26,889 nt of DNA, taken from Gnetum montanum (taxonomy: Eukaryota; Streptophyta; Gnetopsida; Gnetales; Gnetaceae). Made by a program: the position numbers and the translations under genes. The notes beneath the pieces are model-generated. The model made no database searches, had not been told where the DNA came from, and saw only the letters and a list, made by a program, of their open reading frames with translations. The stretch spans positions 13,168-40,056 of the forward strand of contig MNCI01015616.1 in assembly GCA_015680685.1 (NCBI GenBank). The letters run 5' to 3'. Each line of letters starts with the position of its first letter. The first letter of the stretch is position 1. Below, one piece after another: positions 17,516 through 26,456 of this stretch.

Positions 17516-18110
17516 AAAAGGAAGGATACTTAGTAAGGCAACCAACATTGGCTACCCACGTTGGCTACTAAGTTAGGCAACCAAAATTAGCCACATAGGT
17601 TGGTTGCTAAGTTAGGTAGCATTCAACAAAGGTTGCCTAAGTTAGGTAGCACAGGGCATTTCCCTTGGTTATAAATCCAAGGGAAATGGAAAATAAAAGA
17701 GGCAAAAGAGAAGCCAATGACCAAAGTGAGAAAGAGAGCCCAAAGGAAGAGACACATAAATAAGCCTTGTGAGCTTGGATTTCTAGGAATTTTTCCTAAA
17801 GTGGCGTGAGATTTCTCCTTGTTATTCCAAGAATATTTTTCTTGAGGGTGTGTGTCAATTGTGTATACCTCTAGTAATTAACTAGAGAGACATTTTTTAT
17901 TCCTACTATTTATTAGTGGAAGAAAATTTTTTGGGAGTTCGTCCAAGGAAGGGTGAACCACATGAATCTTTATGTTATTGTGTGCTATTATTTTGCACTT
18001 TACTTCTGTTGTCTACTCTATTAGTTTATATTTGCTTTTAACACATAAATGGGAAAATACTGCACAAGCCAGTTCGTGGTGCTATGCCCTCTTTTTCCCA
18101 ACCCTTTTGG
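17516..18110 (+). mobile_element. LTR-like fragment with TATA box and GGYWRC repeats
   Basis: Abuts the old LTR. The first 140 bp are built of short repeats (AAGTTAGGCAACC, AAGTTAGGTAGC at least four times, plus GTTGGCTAC). A TATA box follows in a palindrome at 17658-17687, then purine-rich sequence like a transcript leader (GGAAAATAAAAGAGGC...), then T-rich sequence ending near ATGGGAAAATACTGC. No coding. The layout resembles U3-R-U5 of an LTR, but I could not identify TG/CA ends, a primer site or a target duplication. Confidence 0.35.
17658..17687. promoter_or_regulatory. TATA box in the loop of an 11-bp perfect inverted repeat
   Basis: ATTTCCCTTGG (17658-17668), loop TTATAAAT (17669-17676), then CCAAGGGAAAT (17677-17687), exactly complementary to the first arm. 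The loop contains TATAAA. Downstream sequence is purine-rich as in transcript leaders. Whether the palindrome is a regulatory site is not known. Confidence 0.7.
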
Positions 18111-19020
18111 GTATGTTATAAAGGTATATTTCCAATCTCAAATATGTACACCTTATCACTTTTCTTTTAAACAAATTTAATATTTTGAAGCTTTTACTAG
18201 GTACCTTAACAACACCCCTTCCTTTATAATTTTTCTAATATTGTATTATTCTAACTACACCTCCACCAAATAAAGCCACCTTTCATTAACTATTGAAAAA
18301 TTTTATTTTAATTGGTTATTTTTTTCAATGTTAAAAAAGTAAGAAAATTAATCATGTTAGCAAGGTTACATAGTTGTTTTCTTGACCAGTTGGATCATTT
18401 AGTCAATAAAGGTTGGCATTGAGTCAATAACTTAAAATATTACCTTTTATTATTTATTTATCTCAATAAAATAATTAAATAGCTTATTTCACATAAAAAA
18501 GCATTTTAAGCAAATTTGAAAAGAAACAAGTAACTTTGCCTTAAAGAAAGAAAGAAAAGGTAAAGCACAATGTTTCCATTACTTAAAGGCTTAATGATGT
18601 TGCATTTCTATTCTTGTGAGGTTTCAAAAATAATTACAGTCACATACATAAAGTGTGTTTGCATTTGAAGCATAGGTGAATGATCTTATCTCAAACTATG
18701 CTCCCAACCCTGACAAATTAAACTTGGTAAATTGTACTTCCCTTAAGCTAGGTGGTCATAAACAATATATTAATGCCATTAGAATGAAGTGTTAGGAAGG
18801 CTCTTTCATCAAATTTTGAATTAAAAATGCTATTCACACACTTTTGGAAAAATTTTCAATAAAAATAGCATTTACACATTCTTGGAATGGTAGGTTCATG
18901 GCCACTGTTCTATGTAACACTTTCATAACTAGGTCTCAAGCAACATTACTCTATTATAGGTAGATTACCTGATTACATTAAGATATCTAATAGAGTCAAA
19001 ATTTGTCATTTTGGTAGGAT
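18111..19020. other. AT-rich intergenic DNA, no gene seen
   Basis: No supportable reading frame. A diverged duplication lies at about 18822-18893: AAAAATGCTATTCACACAC followed by TTTTGGAA, then AAAAATAGCATTTACACATT followed by CTTGGAA, about 43 bp apart. Confidence 0.5.
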
Positions 19021-19070
19021 GCATGAATGCATATGCATGGAATTTTGGCCTATAAATATAGGAGTCATGA
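19021..19070 (+). promoter_or_regulatory. Core-promoter-like site with RY motifs and palindromic TATA box
   Basis: CCTATAAATATAGG (19049-19062) is a perfect inverted repeat around AA and includes TATAAATA. Immediately upstream are two TGCATG and one TGCATA (about 19020-19040), the RY element known from seed promoters. No coding sequence follows within 500 bp; the downstream leader-like text suggests an LTR rather than a host gene. Confidence 0.35.
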
Positions 19071-19660
19071 TGGCAAAAAGTCCTAGTTTTAGTTAGAAGT
19101 AGTTGAACTCTTATAGTTTTACTTTATGAATTGTAGTAATCAACAAGTGCCCATAATACGTATCTAAGTTAATTCTCTAGAGGCATTATTCCAATAGGTA
19201 TGCCTAGATGTACCCATGAACAATAATAAATACCAAGATTGATTTCTTTACATTGTAGCACTTTGGTTTAAAATATATTTACATTTTTGTGCATTTTACT
19301 TTTATTGTAAATTAATAGTTAGTTTTCTATAATGTTTTTATTACATTAATAAAAGTAGAATGAGTATGCCAATACCTTAAAAGCTAACTGTGGTTAACTT
19401 AGTTACTCAACCACTAATCTACTTGTTTCATCCATTAGTGAATTAACTTGATTTTCCAAAACCTAATGTGTAAATCCAAAAGCATGATAAGAGGTTGACA
19501 AATTAAATGTTCATCATCATAGGACTTTACTTTAACTTGCACTAATTATTAACTTGCCCGGCTTGACACATGTCCCGGTTTCCAGTCCACCTAGGTGCCA
19601 GGTTAGGAGTTGTCAAAGATGCTCAGTATGGATGAAATAGTTTGGCAAATTTTCTATCTT
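19071..19660. other. Non-coding, no gene seen
   Basis: AT-rich sequence after the TATA-like site. It may contain R-U5 of an LTR (AGAGGCATTATTCC, AACAATAATAAATACC), but no end could be fixed. The 96-codon frame starting at 19610 runs into the tandem array and has no recognisable domain. Confidence 0.35.
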
Positions 19661-20200
19661 TTGGGCTTGTTATGCTTTGCTACGCTGCACAGTGTAGTAG
19701 AATGTAGCACAGGTTTCAGAACCCAAATTTTCCAAAGTGCTGGACCAAACAGGAAAGGTATGTTTGGCAATTTTTCAACTTTTGAGGCCACATATCCTGC
19801 TTCATCTTCGGAGGAGTGTGATCAGTGTCTCATGAAAAAACATTGCAAGTTTTGTCAAAATTCATCCGGAATTGGTGCTACGCTTTGTTACGCTACATAG
19901 CGTAGATAGTGTAGTAAAGGTTCTAGAATCAGAAATTTTCTATGTATAGAATGAGAAGGTATCAGACCATTCTAACATGGAAGATGCACTTTCTAGTTGC
20001 TATAGTTACCTATCTTCCCACATCCCAGCGTGGCATTTTCAATTTTGACAAGATTCATTGGAAAATAGGTGCTATGCCCTGCTACACTGTGTAGCATAGA
20101 CAATGTAGTGGGCCAAAACTCTGAAATTTTTCTAAGTGTTTACGCTACACTTCGTCACGCTGGGTAGTGTAGATAGCGTAACACTTAGAAAACACCTCCA
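19661..20200. repeat. Tandem array, about 195-bp units, with CTACGCT/AGCGTAG hairpins
   Basis: Units start with GGTGCTACGCTTTG-like text at about 19678, 19875 and 20068, each followed by GTGTAGTAxAGG and then CAGAAxxxAATTTTC; a shorter fourth starts at about 20140. Hairpins: TACGCTA (19889-19895) with TAGCGTA (19898-19904); GCTACAC with GTGTAGC around one T (20081-20095), nested in CTATGC/GCATAG; and an imperfect 20-23 bp pair, 20132-20151 with 20166-20188. This is the same word as in 4018-6480, here with CpG intact. A TATA box follows at 20622, so the array may be the U3 enhancer region of an LTR. Confidence 0.7.
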
Positions 20201-20621
20201 AATGCCTCTAAAAGCTCTCAGAACTTGACATTGACCTTCATTTCAGCTCTGGAATCTCTCTGATGACCAAGATCAACAATTTGCTTTATTTTTTGCACCC
20301 CTTGTTAATTCCTAAAGTTGTTACTATGCTTGACTACTTGGAAGAGGAGGAAAAATGTAGTTCCAGAGCGTAGGCTCCAAGTTGCATGTGTTTTGGGCAT
20401 TTTTGTAGGTACATGGCAGTTCTTCAAATTTTGGCACATGCGGTTTGGGCAATATGGTAACAGTTTGGTAGATTTTCAATTCATGTTCTTGTCTTGTAGA
20501 GTATAGCACCATTGAGCTTGACACTTTGAGTGTAGCATGCCAGCGAGATGCATTCACACCCATGCTATGTGGGGCCGAGGACACATGGCATCCAATCTAC
20601 GTCTCGCGGAAACCCTGGCTC

Positions 20622-20629
20622 TATAAATA
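20622..20629 (+). promoter_or_regulatory. TATA box downstream of the CTACGCT array
   Basis: TATAAATA in GGCTCTATAAATACCCCAG, in a GC-richer patch (CTACGTCTCGCGGAAACCC). The next 550 bp hold no gene, so an LTR promoter is more likely than a host promoter. Confidence 0.45.
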
Positions 20630-21305
20630 CCCCAGTAATCAGCATTTTAAGGGTTGGCATTTTGCAGTTGGATTTGGTAGAAGTTTGGCAAACATAAGGT
20701 TGAAGGGCAGAAAATCTCAACATTAGGAGCATTCCTAGTATCTACCTCACTCTTGTGCTTGAGCATGACACTTGCACCTCGCACCCACACAGCGTAGCAA
20801 CTATCAGTCTAGCAAGCTACAACTTCTTTGCATCTGTCAGCACCACGTCTGCAACGTCCTGGGGATTGTGACCATATTGCCTCACTACCCCACTGTGCTT
20901 GCCTGACACTGCGTACCAGTTGTACACATCATTTAATCAAAAGTCATGCTCCCCCAATCTTGGGGTGGTTCATTTTCTCACCTAAGCTCATTCCATTTTT
21001 CTTGCAACATATATTTCAAATTGTTAGCATATTCGTTTATTTCTATTGTCAATATGCATTAAGACACTCACATCGATGCACTCTCATTGTTATACATGTT
21101 ACACTCTTTGCTTATTTTGACTCCCATGCACGATGCTCTAACAACACCATTCACAGACGATTATTAGACACCACGTAAGTCCCTGTCTGAGCAACCAGAC
21201 CATTCAGGGCATCCTATTTTTGTTTTCTCCAGCATGGCCCTCTCACAGACTCAGGGTTAAGTTGTATGTCTGATGACCTCTTGGTGTTCCAACCATCGAC
21301 GTTTT
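20630..21305. other. Probable LTR downstream part, no gene seen
   Basis: GC-richer than the surroundings with CACC-rich text (CTTGCACCTCGCACCCACAC). A further AGCGTAGCAAC is at 20794. The 116-codon frame at 20828-21178 is His/Cys/Leu-rich without a domain and is not believed. No LTR end or primer site could be fixed. Confidence 0.3.
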
Positions 21306-21330
21306 CAGATGCTACAAATTTAAATTAATT

Positions 21331-21425
21331 GGTATAATAGATGGCTTAAGTGGTTAGCTCATTGTGTTGTCACACAAAAAGTTATCATTTCAAGTCACAT
21401 TTGAAGCATCATCATATCCCTCTAT
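21331..21425 (+). mobile_element. tRNA-derived SINE or tRNA-like relic
   Basis: GATGGCTTAAGTGGTTAGCTC (from about 21340) fits an RNA polymerase III A box (TGGCTTAAGTGG) and the D-arm of a tRNA. TTGTGTTGTCACACAA forms an anticodon-like arm with GTC in the loop. ATTTCAAGTCAC, about 35 bp after the A box, is a decayed B box (GGTTCAAGTCCC-like). Acceptor stem and CCA region do not pair, so it is not a functional tRNA gene. A tRNA-like head of a plant SINE is the best reading; no tail or target duplication could be fixed. Confidence 0.4.
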
Positions 21426-22200
21426 CCTATTGGCTATAATACTTTGATTTGTACAACTTAATGAAAATTATGTTATTAAATAACAATATTAGGAAAACAA
21501 TTTTCTTGTATTTATTTTAATATTTACTAATGTTGTTGCCTTAATAGAAAAAACCGAAAGCTCAAATAATGTAAAAAATTCTTGTTGTGTGTTGTCTTAA
21601 GGATGAAAATCAATGTAATCAAAATTAAAATTTGGATAATGATAGCAAGCATTAGCAAGATTGTATTTAGTGACTTCATTCTCACATAAGTATTTATGGC
21701 AAGATTGTATTTTTCAAAGGGTCTCAAATACTATGCATGCTATTTACATTGTTCTCAACTAGTATGGAAGAGAAAAAATTTGAGTGTAAAATAACATTAA
21801 AAATGATATGCATTCAAGAACTAGTCTTGTTATACCATTATCAAGCTTAGGACTAACATGATCAGAATTTTTTTATTGCAAAAGTAAAAGTTAATGTTCT
21901 TATTTGATATGATATTATGTTACTAAAAGTAAGAAAGCCCATAAAACTTGCAATTCTTTATTAAAGTATCTAAATTTACCTTCTTAAGCATAGACTACAC
22001 TTATCCATAGTAATTTATAACTTTGGTAATGAAAAATGATGATCGTGTGGGAGAAAAAGTGACTTCAAAAGTAGACCATTTAAAATCTAAATTTAAGATC
22101 CACTAAACTTATAAGAAGAATGCAGAAATAGACAACTATAAAAAAGCAACTTTTAGTTCCATCAAATTTTGAAGAGGATGTTTAAAAAAGAAAAACCTGG
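21426..22200. other. AT-rich intergenic DNA, no gene seen
   Basis: Strongly AT-rich without convincing open frames; the minus-strand frame 21527-21727 is low-complexity (I/L/T-rich) and not believed. No repeat boundary seen. Confidence 0.5.
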
Positions 22201-23130
22201 TAGTCTCACGGCTTTTTAATTACGTCAAGACGGTGGATTAATCTTCCTGGACATCAACAAATGTAAATTATGTATAAAAACAATAAATGCCTTTTTTAAT
22301 TTATTGAAATTTGACAATAACATTTTTCGAAATGACTTACTGCAATTCTCTCCACTATAATTATTATCCTCGGGTAACTTCTTTAATGAAGTTCTCAAAA
22401 CCCAGGAATAACATATCAAAACCCGGTAAAAAATAAGCTTTGCCCGTGTTATACATACCCTGGAATCTCTCACAACGACGTAGTAAAGCGTTTTTCATTT
22501 CCATTGTTTTTACATGGAAATTTCAAATTATTTTCTCACATGTAAGGGCCTGGAAGACGTGGAATTTCAAGGGTAATATAAGAGGTCTCCCTGCAATTTT
22601 TCAGACAGAAATTCCAACATTGCTGTGTTACACTGCAAGTTGGGAAAAAAACAATCAAGAAAGTTGTCAAGAATAAAAATTAAGCCTCCGAACTCTAATC
22701 TCATAATCTGTATTCGTCTGCTCACCGTCGTCACCGTCACTGTCCATCGAAACATATCTGTTATCCGTCAAATTTCAGGCTCTGAATTTTTGCAGTTAAT
22801 TTTGCAAGGAATATCTTCAACACTTGAATTACCTGCTGCAGAGAAGAATCGTCATGGTCACGTTAGGTGCAGAGAAGAACAGGAACAATGCCATAAATAG
22901 TAATCCAGAGCACCTGCACCAGCATCTGATAGGCAACACCATGTACAGTGGTTAAAAGTTTGTGAGGAAAATTGAATTATCTTAAAGCAGTCCATTCTTT
23001 TTGCTCAATCGTGATGAAGATAAATTTGGTCATAAGACTTGAGATTTTTAAAATACTTTCACCATTAGCCTCAAGGCTGTCGGTGATATCGAGGATGATC
23101 CTCTGGATCATTAGCTCCACAATCTTCCAA
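22201..23130. other. Upstream region, possible distal leader of the MATE gene
   Basis: Less AT-rich than the DNA to its left, with CpG-bearing stretches (TCGTCTGCTCACCGTCGTCACC at about 22715) and a direct repeat TGCAGAGAAGAA (22838, 22871). The second copy lies just after CACGTTAG/GTGCAG, which could be a splice donor. A 5' leader exon spliced to AATTCACAG/TTGATAC just upstream of the MATE ATG is conceivable, but nothing shows it. Open frames here overlap each other and carry no domain. Confidence 0.2.
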
Positions 23131-23133
23131 GCT

Positions 23134-23185
23134 GCCAATTGATTGACAAACTTCATCCCGCCAATTGATTGACAAACTTCATCCC
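23134..23185. repeat. 26-bp perfect tandem duplication
   Basis: GCCAATTGATTGACAAACTT plus CATCCC, at 23134-23159 and 23160-23185, identical. It contains CCAATTGATTG, in which CAATTG is a self-complementary E-box-type hexamer. Confidence 0.95.
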
Positions 23186-23203
23186 ATTATGAAGGATCGT
23201 TAT

Positions 23204-23269
23204 TTAGAGATTTAATGCTCATTTCATCAAAGCTGGTTAGAGATTTAATGCTCATTTCATCAGAGCTGG
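23204..23269. repeat. 33-bp tandem duplication
   Basis: TTAGAGATTTAATGCTCATT plus TCATCAAAGCTGG, at 23204-23236 and 23237-23269, with one A/G difference. It lies 18 bp after the 26-bp duplication. Confidence 0.95.
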
Positions 23270-23960
23270 TCCAGAAATGGTGGATGGATGGAAGAAAGCT
23301 TAACCTCTTTTGCAGTTGGATTTACTACTTAAGAAACAAGCATCTTACTATCATTCCTAATGATGACCCTTAAACCTAAATACTTAATCCGACCATGTAT
23401 TTACATATGTATGTGTATCAGCTTCTGCAATAAGTAAGTGCAGGCACCGAAGATTCAGGATAAGCTCCACTGTTATTAAATGCAAACCCAATCCGACTAC
23501 AGAATTGCAATGAGGATTCTCTCAAGGATATCAAGGATTCTGGATTTCTTCCTCCAAGAGAGGAGGACTAAAGGAGACATTGAATGTCAGGTTTTAAATA
23601 GGAAGCATTCTTTTAATTTCAAACATCGCCAATTAAAATTTCAGAAGAAAAACGAAGTTGGTGCATTAGGAATTCTCTGACTGCAAATTATACACCCACA
23701 CAGTACATCAACAAGCAGCTATTCTTTCATTATAGTCTTTTCACATAGAGGGGATAATGCAATAATAGCGTTCGGTACTCTCAATTTCAAATAAAATTTT
23801 ATGATATCCATGACAGATTAAAATGCAACATTGAAAAATTGAATGCAAGGCCAGCAACCAAACAATAGAGAAGCACCTGTTAAAAATTTATTCCACATCA
23901 ACAAGAAATAACTTTGTAGAAATAAAATACTATGCATCCATAAGAATTTGCAGAAGCAAA
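23270..23960. other. Intergenic, no gene seen
   Basis: The 66-codon plus-strand frame at 23480-23680 has no recognisable domain. No other structure noted. Confidence 0.45.
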
Positions 23961-23969
23961 AACTGAAAC

Positions 23970-24040
23970 ATAACAGCTGGAAAAGAACACTAAAGCTGTT
24001 ATAACAGTTGGCAGTTGGAAAAGAACACTACAGCTGTTAT
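23970..24040. repeat. 38-bp-period duplication with palindromic junction
   Basis: CAGCTGGAAAAGAACACTAA plus AGCTGTTAT (23974-24002) and CAGTTGGAAAAGAACACTAC plus AGCTGTTAT (24012-24040), period 38 bp. ATAACAGCTG at 23971 pairs with CAGCTGTTAT at 24031, and CTGTTATAACAG at the junction is a 12-bp palindrome. Confidence 0.85.
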
Positions 24041-24660
24041 GATCTTTATGGATGGTAGAAAAAAGTAGTGTAGTGGAATCTTAAAAGCTCTGTAAACACA
24101 AAATACTGTTGAAAAGCCTTCACAAGTTGAACTATGCTCAGAGTGAACTTTATTGAAGATCTTCTTGCCTATTCCTATTGTTGTAACTGAATTGGATCTT
24201 ATTTTCGTATGATTCAATTCACCTTGATGGCACAAGGAATTCACATTTTAGAGGCTAGAGGCAAGGGACCCCAAGAATCTTAAATGAAGTGGTGTTAGTG
24301 CTTCTCTCCATCATGGAAACTGATGTAACAATCATGGAAGCATTAATGCTTCATAGAGTAGTGTTAAACTGTCAACTATAAGGATGACTGTTACAAGATA
24401 ACGAATCTTTAATTAACCAATACACATGAAAAGTGAGCCATTTATTCTTATAGCAGCCTCCTCACTTTCCAGATACAAGAGAAGCCAAAAGGTTGTCAAT
24501 TATCAAAATCAATTATCTACTTGCTAATCTCAATACTCATCCTGCCCTGTAGTTTCAAGGAGGCTCAGTGATAAACAAAAGCCTAATGAATAGAACTGAA
24601 CATCTCTATGTCTTTCGGTACACTATTCTTCTAAGAAGTGAACTTTGTCCTAATTCATTG
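24041..24660. other. Intergenic, no gene seen
   Basis: The 81-codon minus-strand frame overlapping 23999-24244 carries no domain known to me. No repeats noted. Confidence 0.45.
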
Positions 24661-24662
24661 TC

Positions 24663-24712
24663 TTCTCAATTACACTTATGATGCACATGGTATGATTAAG
24701 TGTAATTGAGAA
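24663..24712. repeat. 16-bp perfect inverted repeat (hairpin)
   Basis: TTCTCAATTACACTTA (24663-24678) and TAAGTGTAATTGAGAA (24697-24712) are exactly complementary, with an 18-nt loop. It lies about 450 bp upstream of the MATE start. Could be a MITE end pair, a short hairpin RNA or chance; the arms are too short to call a microRNA. Confidence 0.85.
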
Positions 24713-24721
24713 TACCTGTCC

Positions 24722-24751
24722 ATTTCTTCTTGTTTAATTTCTTCTTGTTTA
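24722..24751. repeat. 15-bp perfect tandem duplication
   Basis: ATTTCTTCTTGTTTA at 24722-24736 and 24737-24751, right after the hairpin. It forms a pyrimidine-rich tract upstream of the MATE gene. Confidence 0.9.
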
Positions 24752-25167
24752 TTTCAACTGCCATTCCTTGACAAACCTAAGCAAGCAGCTGATAAATTAT
24801 AGGATATAATGGGACCATGAAGATATACTACAATTCAAACTTCAAACTCATGTCTCATCCTCGCCCAACAGTCAATGTCTGTTATTGTCACGAGTAGTTG
24901 ATTCCTACTTCACATTTCCTTATTCTTCGTTACTCTTGCTATATTTCATGTGTGAGAATGAAAGATGCTTCCCTTAGATTTACATCATCGTCTTAGTGCT
25001 TTTTATCTCAACATAGGTTAACCAATTAAGGCAAAGGATTTAATTGTTACTTTTTCCTACGGGCCAACTGTCTCTGTAATGCTATCATTGTAGGTTTACA
25101 AAACAACTACATTGCTATATTTTGAAAATTCTTCCAATTCACAGTTGATACACTGGCTTTACAAGAC

Positions 25168-25419
25168 ATGATGGAAGAGCCTCCCTTGAGTAGTACTCAA
25201 GAAAAAGCTAATGGTGAGAGTTTCAGGAACAGTCGGATCATTTCTTGGGAAGAAATCAAGAAAGTTCTTTTGCTAGCACTGCCTGTGGTTTTTGGGGTCC
25301 TATTGCAGAGTTCTCTACAGCTGGTCTCCATAATCATTGTGGGTCATGTGAATAAACTATCATTTGCCAGTGTCTCTGTTGCAACTTCATTTGCAAATGT
25401 CACTGGTTTTAGTGTTTTT
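25168..25419 (+). CDS. MATE/DTX efflux transporter, first coding exon (partial gene)
   Basis: 84 codons starting MMEEPPLSSTQEKANGESF. Residues about 26-84 match the N-terminus of plant DTX-type MATE proteins: WEEIKKVLLLALPVVFGVLL (first membrane helix, with the conserved P), LQSSLQLVSIIIVGHVNKLS (second helix; V/MFVGH is the family signature) and VSVATSFANVTGFSVF (A-TSFA-VTGFS). Plant MATE genes commonly have a splice site just after VTGFS-x-x; here GTATGG follows F84 in phase 0 (donor at 25420). These proteins export organic cations, flavonoids, alkaloids or citrate in exchange for H+ or Na+ at the plasma or vacuolar membrane; the substrate cannot be told. The ATG doublet at 25168/25171 makes the exact start uncertain by one residue. 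AATTCACAG/TTGATAC at 25136-25150 looks like a 3' splice site, so a 5'-leader intron is possible. The rest of the protein (about 400 residues) lies beyond the window. Confidence 0.85.
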
Positions 25420-25963
25420 GTATGGGCTGGCTGGTTTTTGTTTCATTCATTGCTTTAGCTTGAAAATGCATAATAGTTTATACAATTATAGAGTTGATTA
25501 TCTATTTCTAGCGTACCAATTTCACTGTTCTATGATGTTATATTTTTGGTATTTGTTATTCATGTATACTTACTATTTACATGAAAAATATCATTGCATG
25601 GACTGAGAGACATGAGACATTCTAAAAAAATGAACATATTATTTAAACGATGTAAAAGTTCTCATTGAAAGTTTGAAATAAGCTCATATTGAGAAACTTT
25701 TGGGTTTTAATGCTAGGTCATAACACGTTTCAATTTCAAAGCAAATAATTCATGTGCAGCTATGGTGTACATAATCAACTGCATTCACTTTTTAAATAAG
25801 TCACCCTACTTGATCTTTCTCTTGAAATAAATTAATTAGGACAAAGATCTATCCCTTCATTTGCCTTGTGTTATATATCTTTATTTAAAGAAAATGTTGA
25901 ATAGATACCACTATTTTTCAAGGTAGTCTTCACTTTGCCAATTTTAGCTATCCTGTATATCCT
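25420..25963 (+). other. MATE intron 1, first part
   Basis: Starts GTATGG, is AT- and T-rich, and contains no match to the expected second exon (a G-S-ALDTLCGQAYGA-type sequence) in any frame. The open frames to 25460 and 25606 are read-through of the exon. It is interrupted at 25964 by LTR sequence, so the intron is at least 1.4 kb if the gene is intact. Confidence 0.65.
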
Positions 25964-26456
25964 TGATGAGTTGCGAGGTACCCCTACACTCAACCATATG
26001 AATATGAGCATTTCACGCACGATTCGGTTGAACTCCGTAGATGGGCTAGTTATGGTATCTAGATAGTTATCCTTAGGTCATAGTTCGCTGTCTTCCCACC
26101 TGGACTAGTGTTAACTTTGTCACGTATGGTTTAGTCTAGAGTGAGGTGTATGATGTGTTTCTATGCTAATGCTACTCATGAAGGCAATGGAAGATAATAT
26201 TAACTAACCTAAGAGAGAAAGGGTGAGAGAGAATCTAAGCTATTCTAAGTGCGACGAGCATCCGTTCCTCAATCATCCGTACACATCTTGGACTTCGTGC
26301 CCAACTACTACTGAGATTAACAAGTGCATGGCCTAGGTATGCTACTGGGTTACCAAGTAGTCACACTTAAATGCTTATGATTAAGTCGTACTCATTCCAT
26401 GTTTAACAGGAGTTTATGGTGAAGAGATATTAACTAAGAAAGTAGTAAATAACAAT
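25964..26456 (-). mobile_element. LTR of the 9800-17133 family, minus strand, interrupted
   Basis: Begins TGATGAGTTGCGAGGTACCC, the complement of the LTR 3' end (GGGGTACCTCGC...CATCA), and runs back through ATATGGTTGAGTGTAGGGG, GACTTACTTAACCATA-like, GTGTACGGATxxTxAAGGAA, GGTAACCCAGTAGC and GAATGAGTACGACTTxAT to about the AAACTCCT block. At 26456 it is broken by a second LTR in the opposite orientation. Only the U5-side about 490 bp are in the window; the rest should lie beyond the inserted copy. It is inside the MATE intron. Confidence 0.88.

Noticed and set aside
19610-19900. 96-codon frame, Cys-rich end
   Set aside because: Runs into the tandem array, and the Cys codons come from repeat text; not conserved between units.
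20318-21178. Open frames around the TATA box at 20622
   Set aside because: No domain, frames overlap on both strands, and the region looks like an LTR.
19565-21315. Complete solo LTR with TGT...ACA ends
   Set aside because: Candidate ends can be chosen, but no matching target duplication was found, so no boundaries are claimed.
21331-21425. Functional tRNA gene
   Set aside because: The acceptor and T stems do not pair and the B box is degraded.
22225-22900. Several overlapping frames of 60-90 codons
   Set aside because: None has a domain; at most the region may hold a non-coding leader of the MATE gene.
25420-25963. Second MATE exon
   Set aside because: No sequence like the expected GSALDTLCGQxxGA block in any frame before the LTR.
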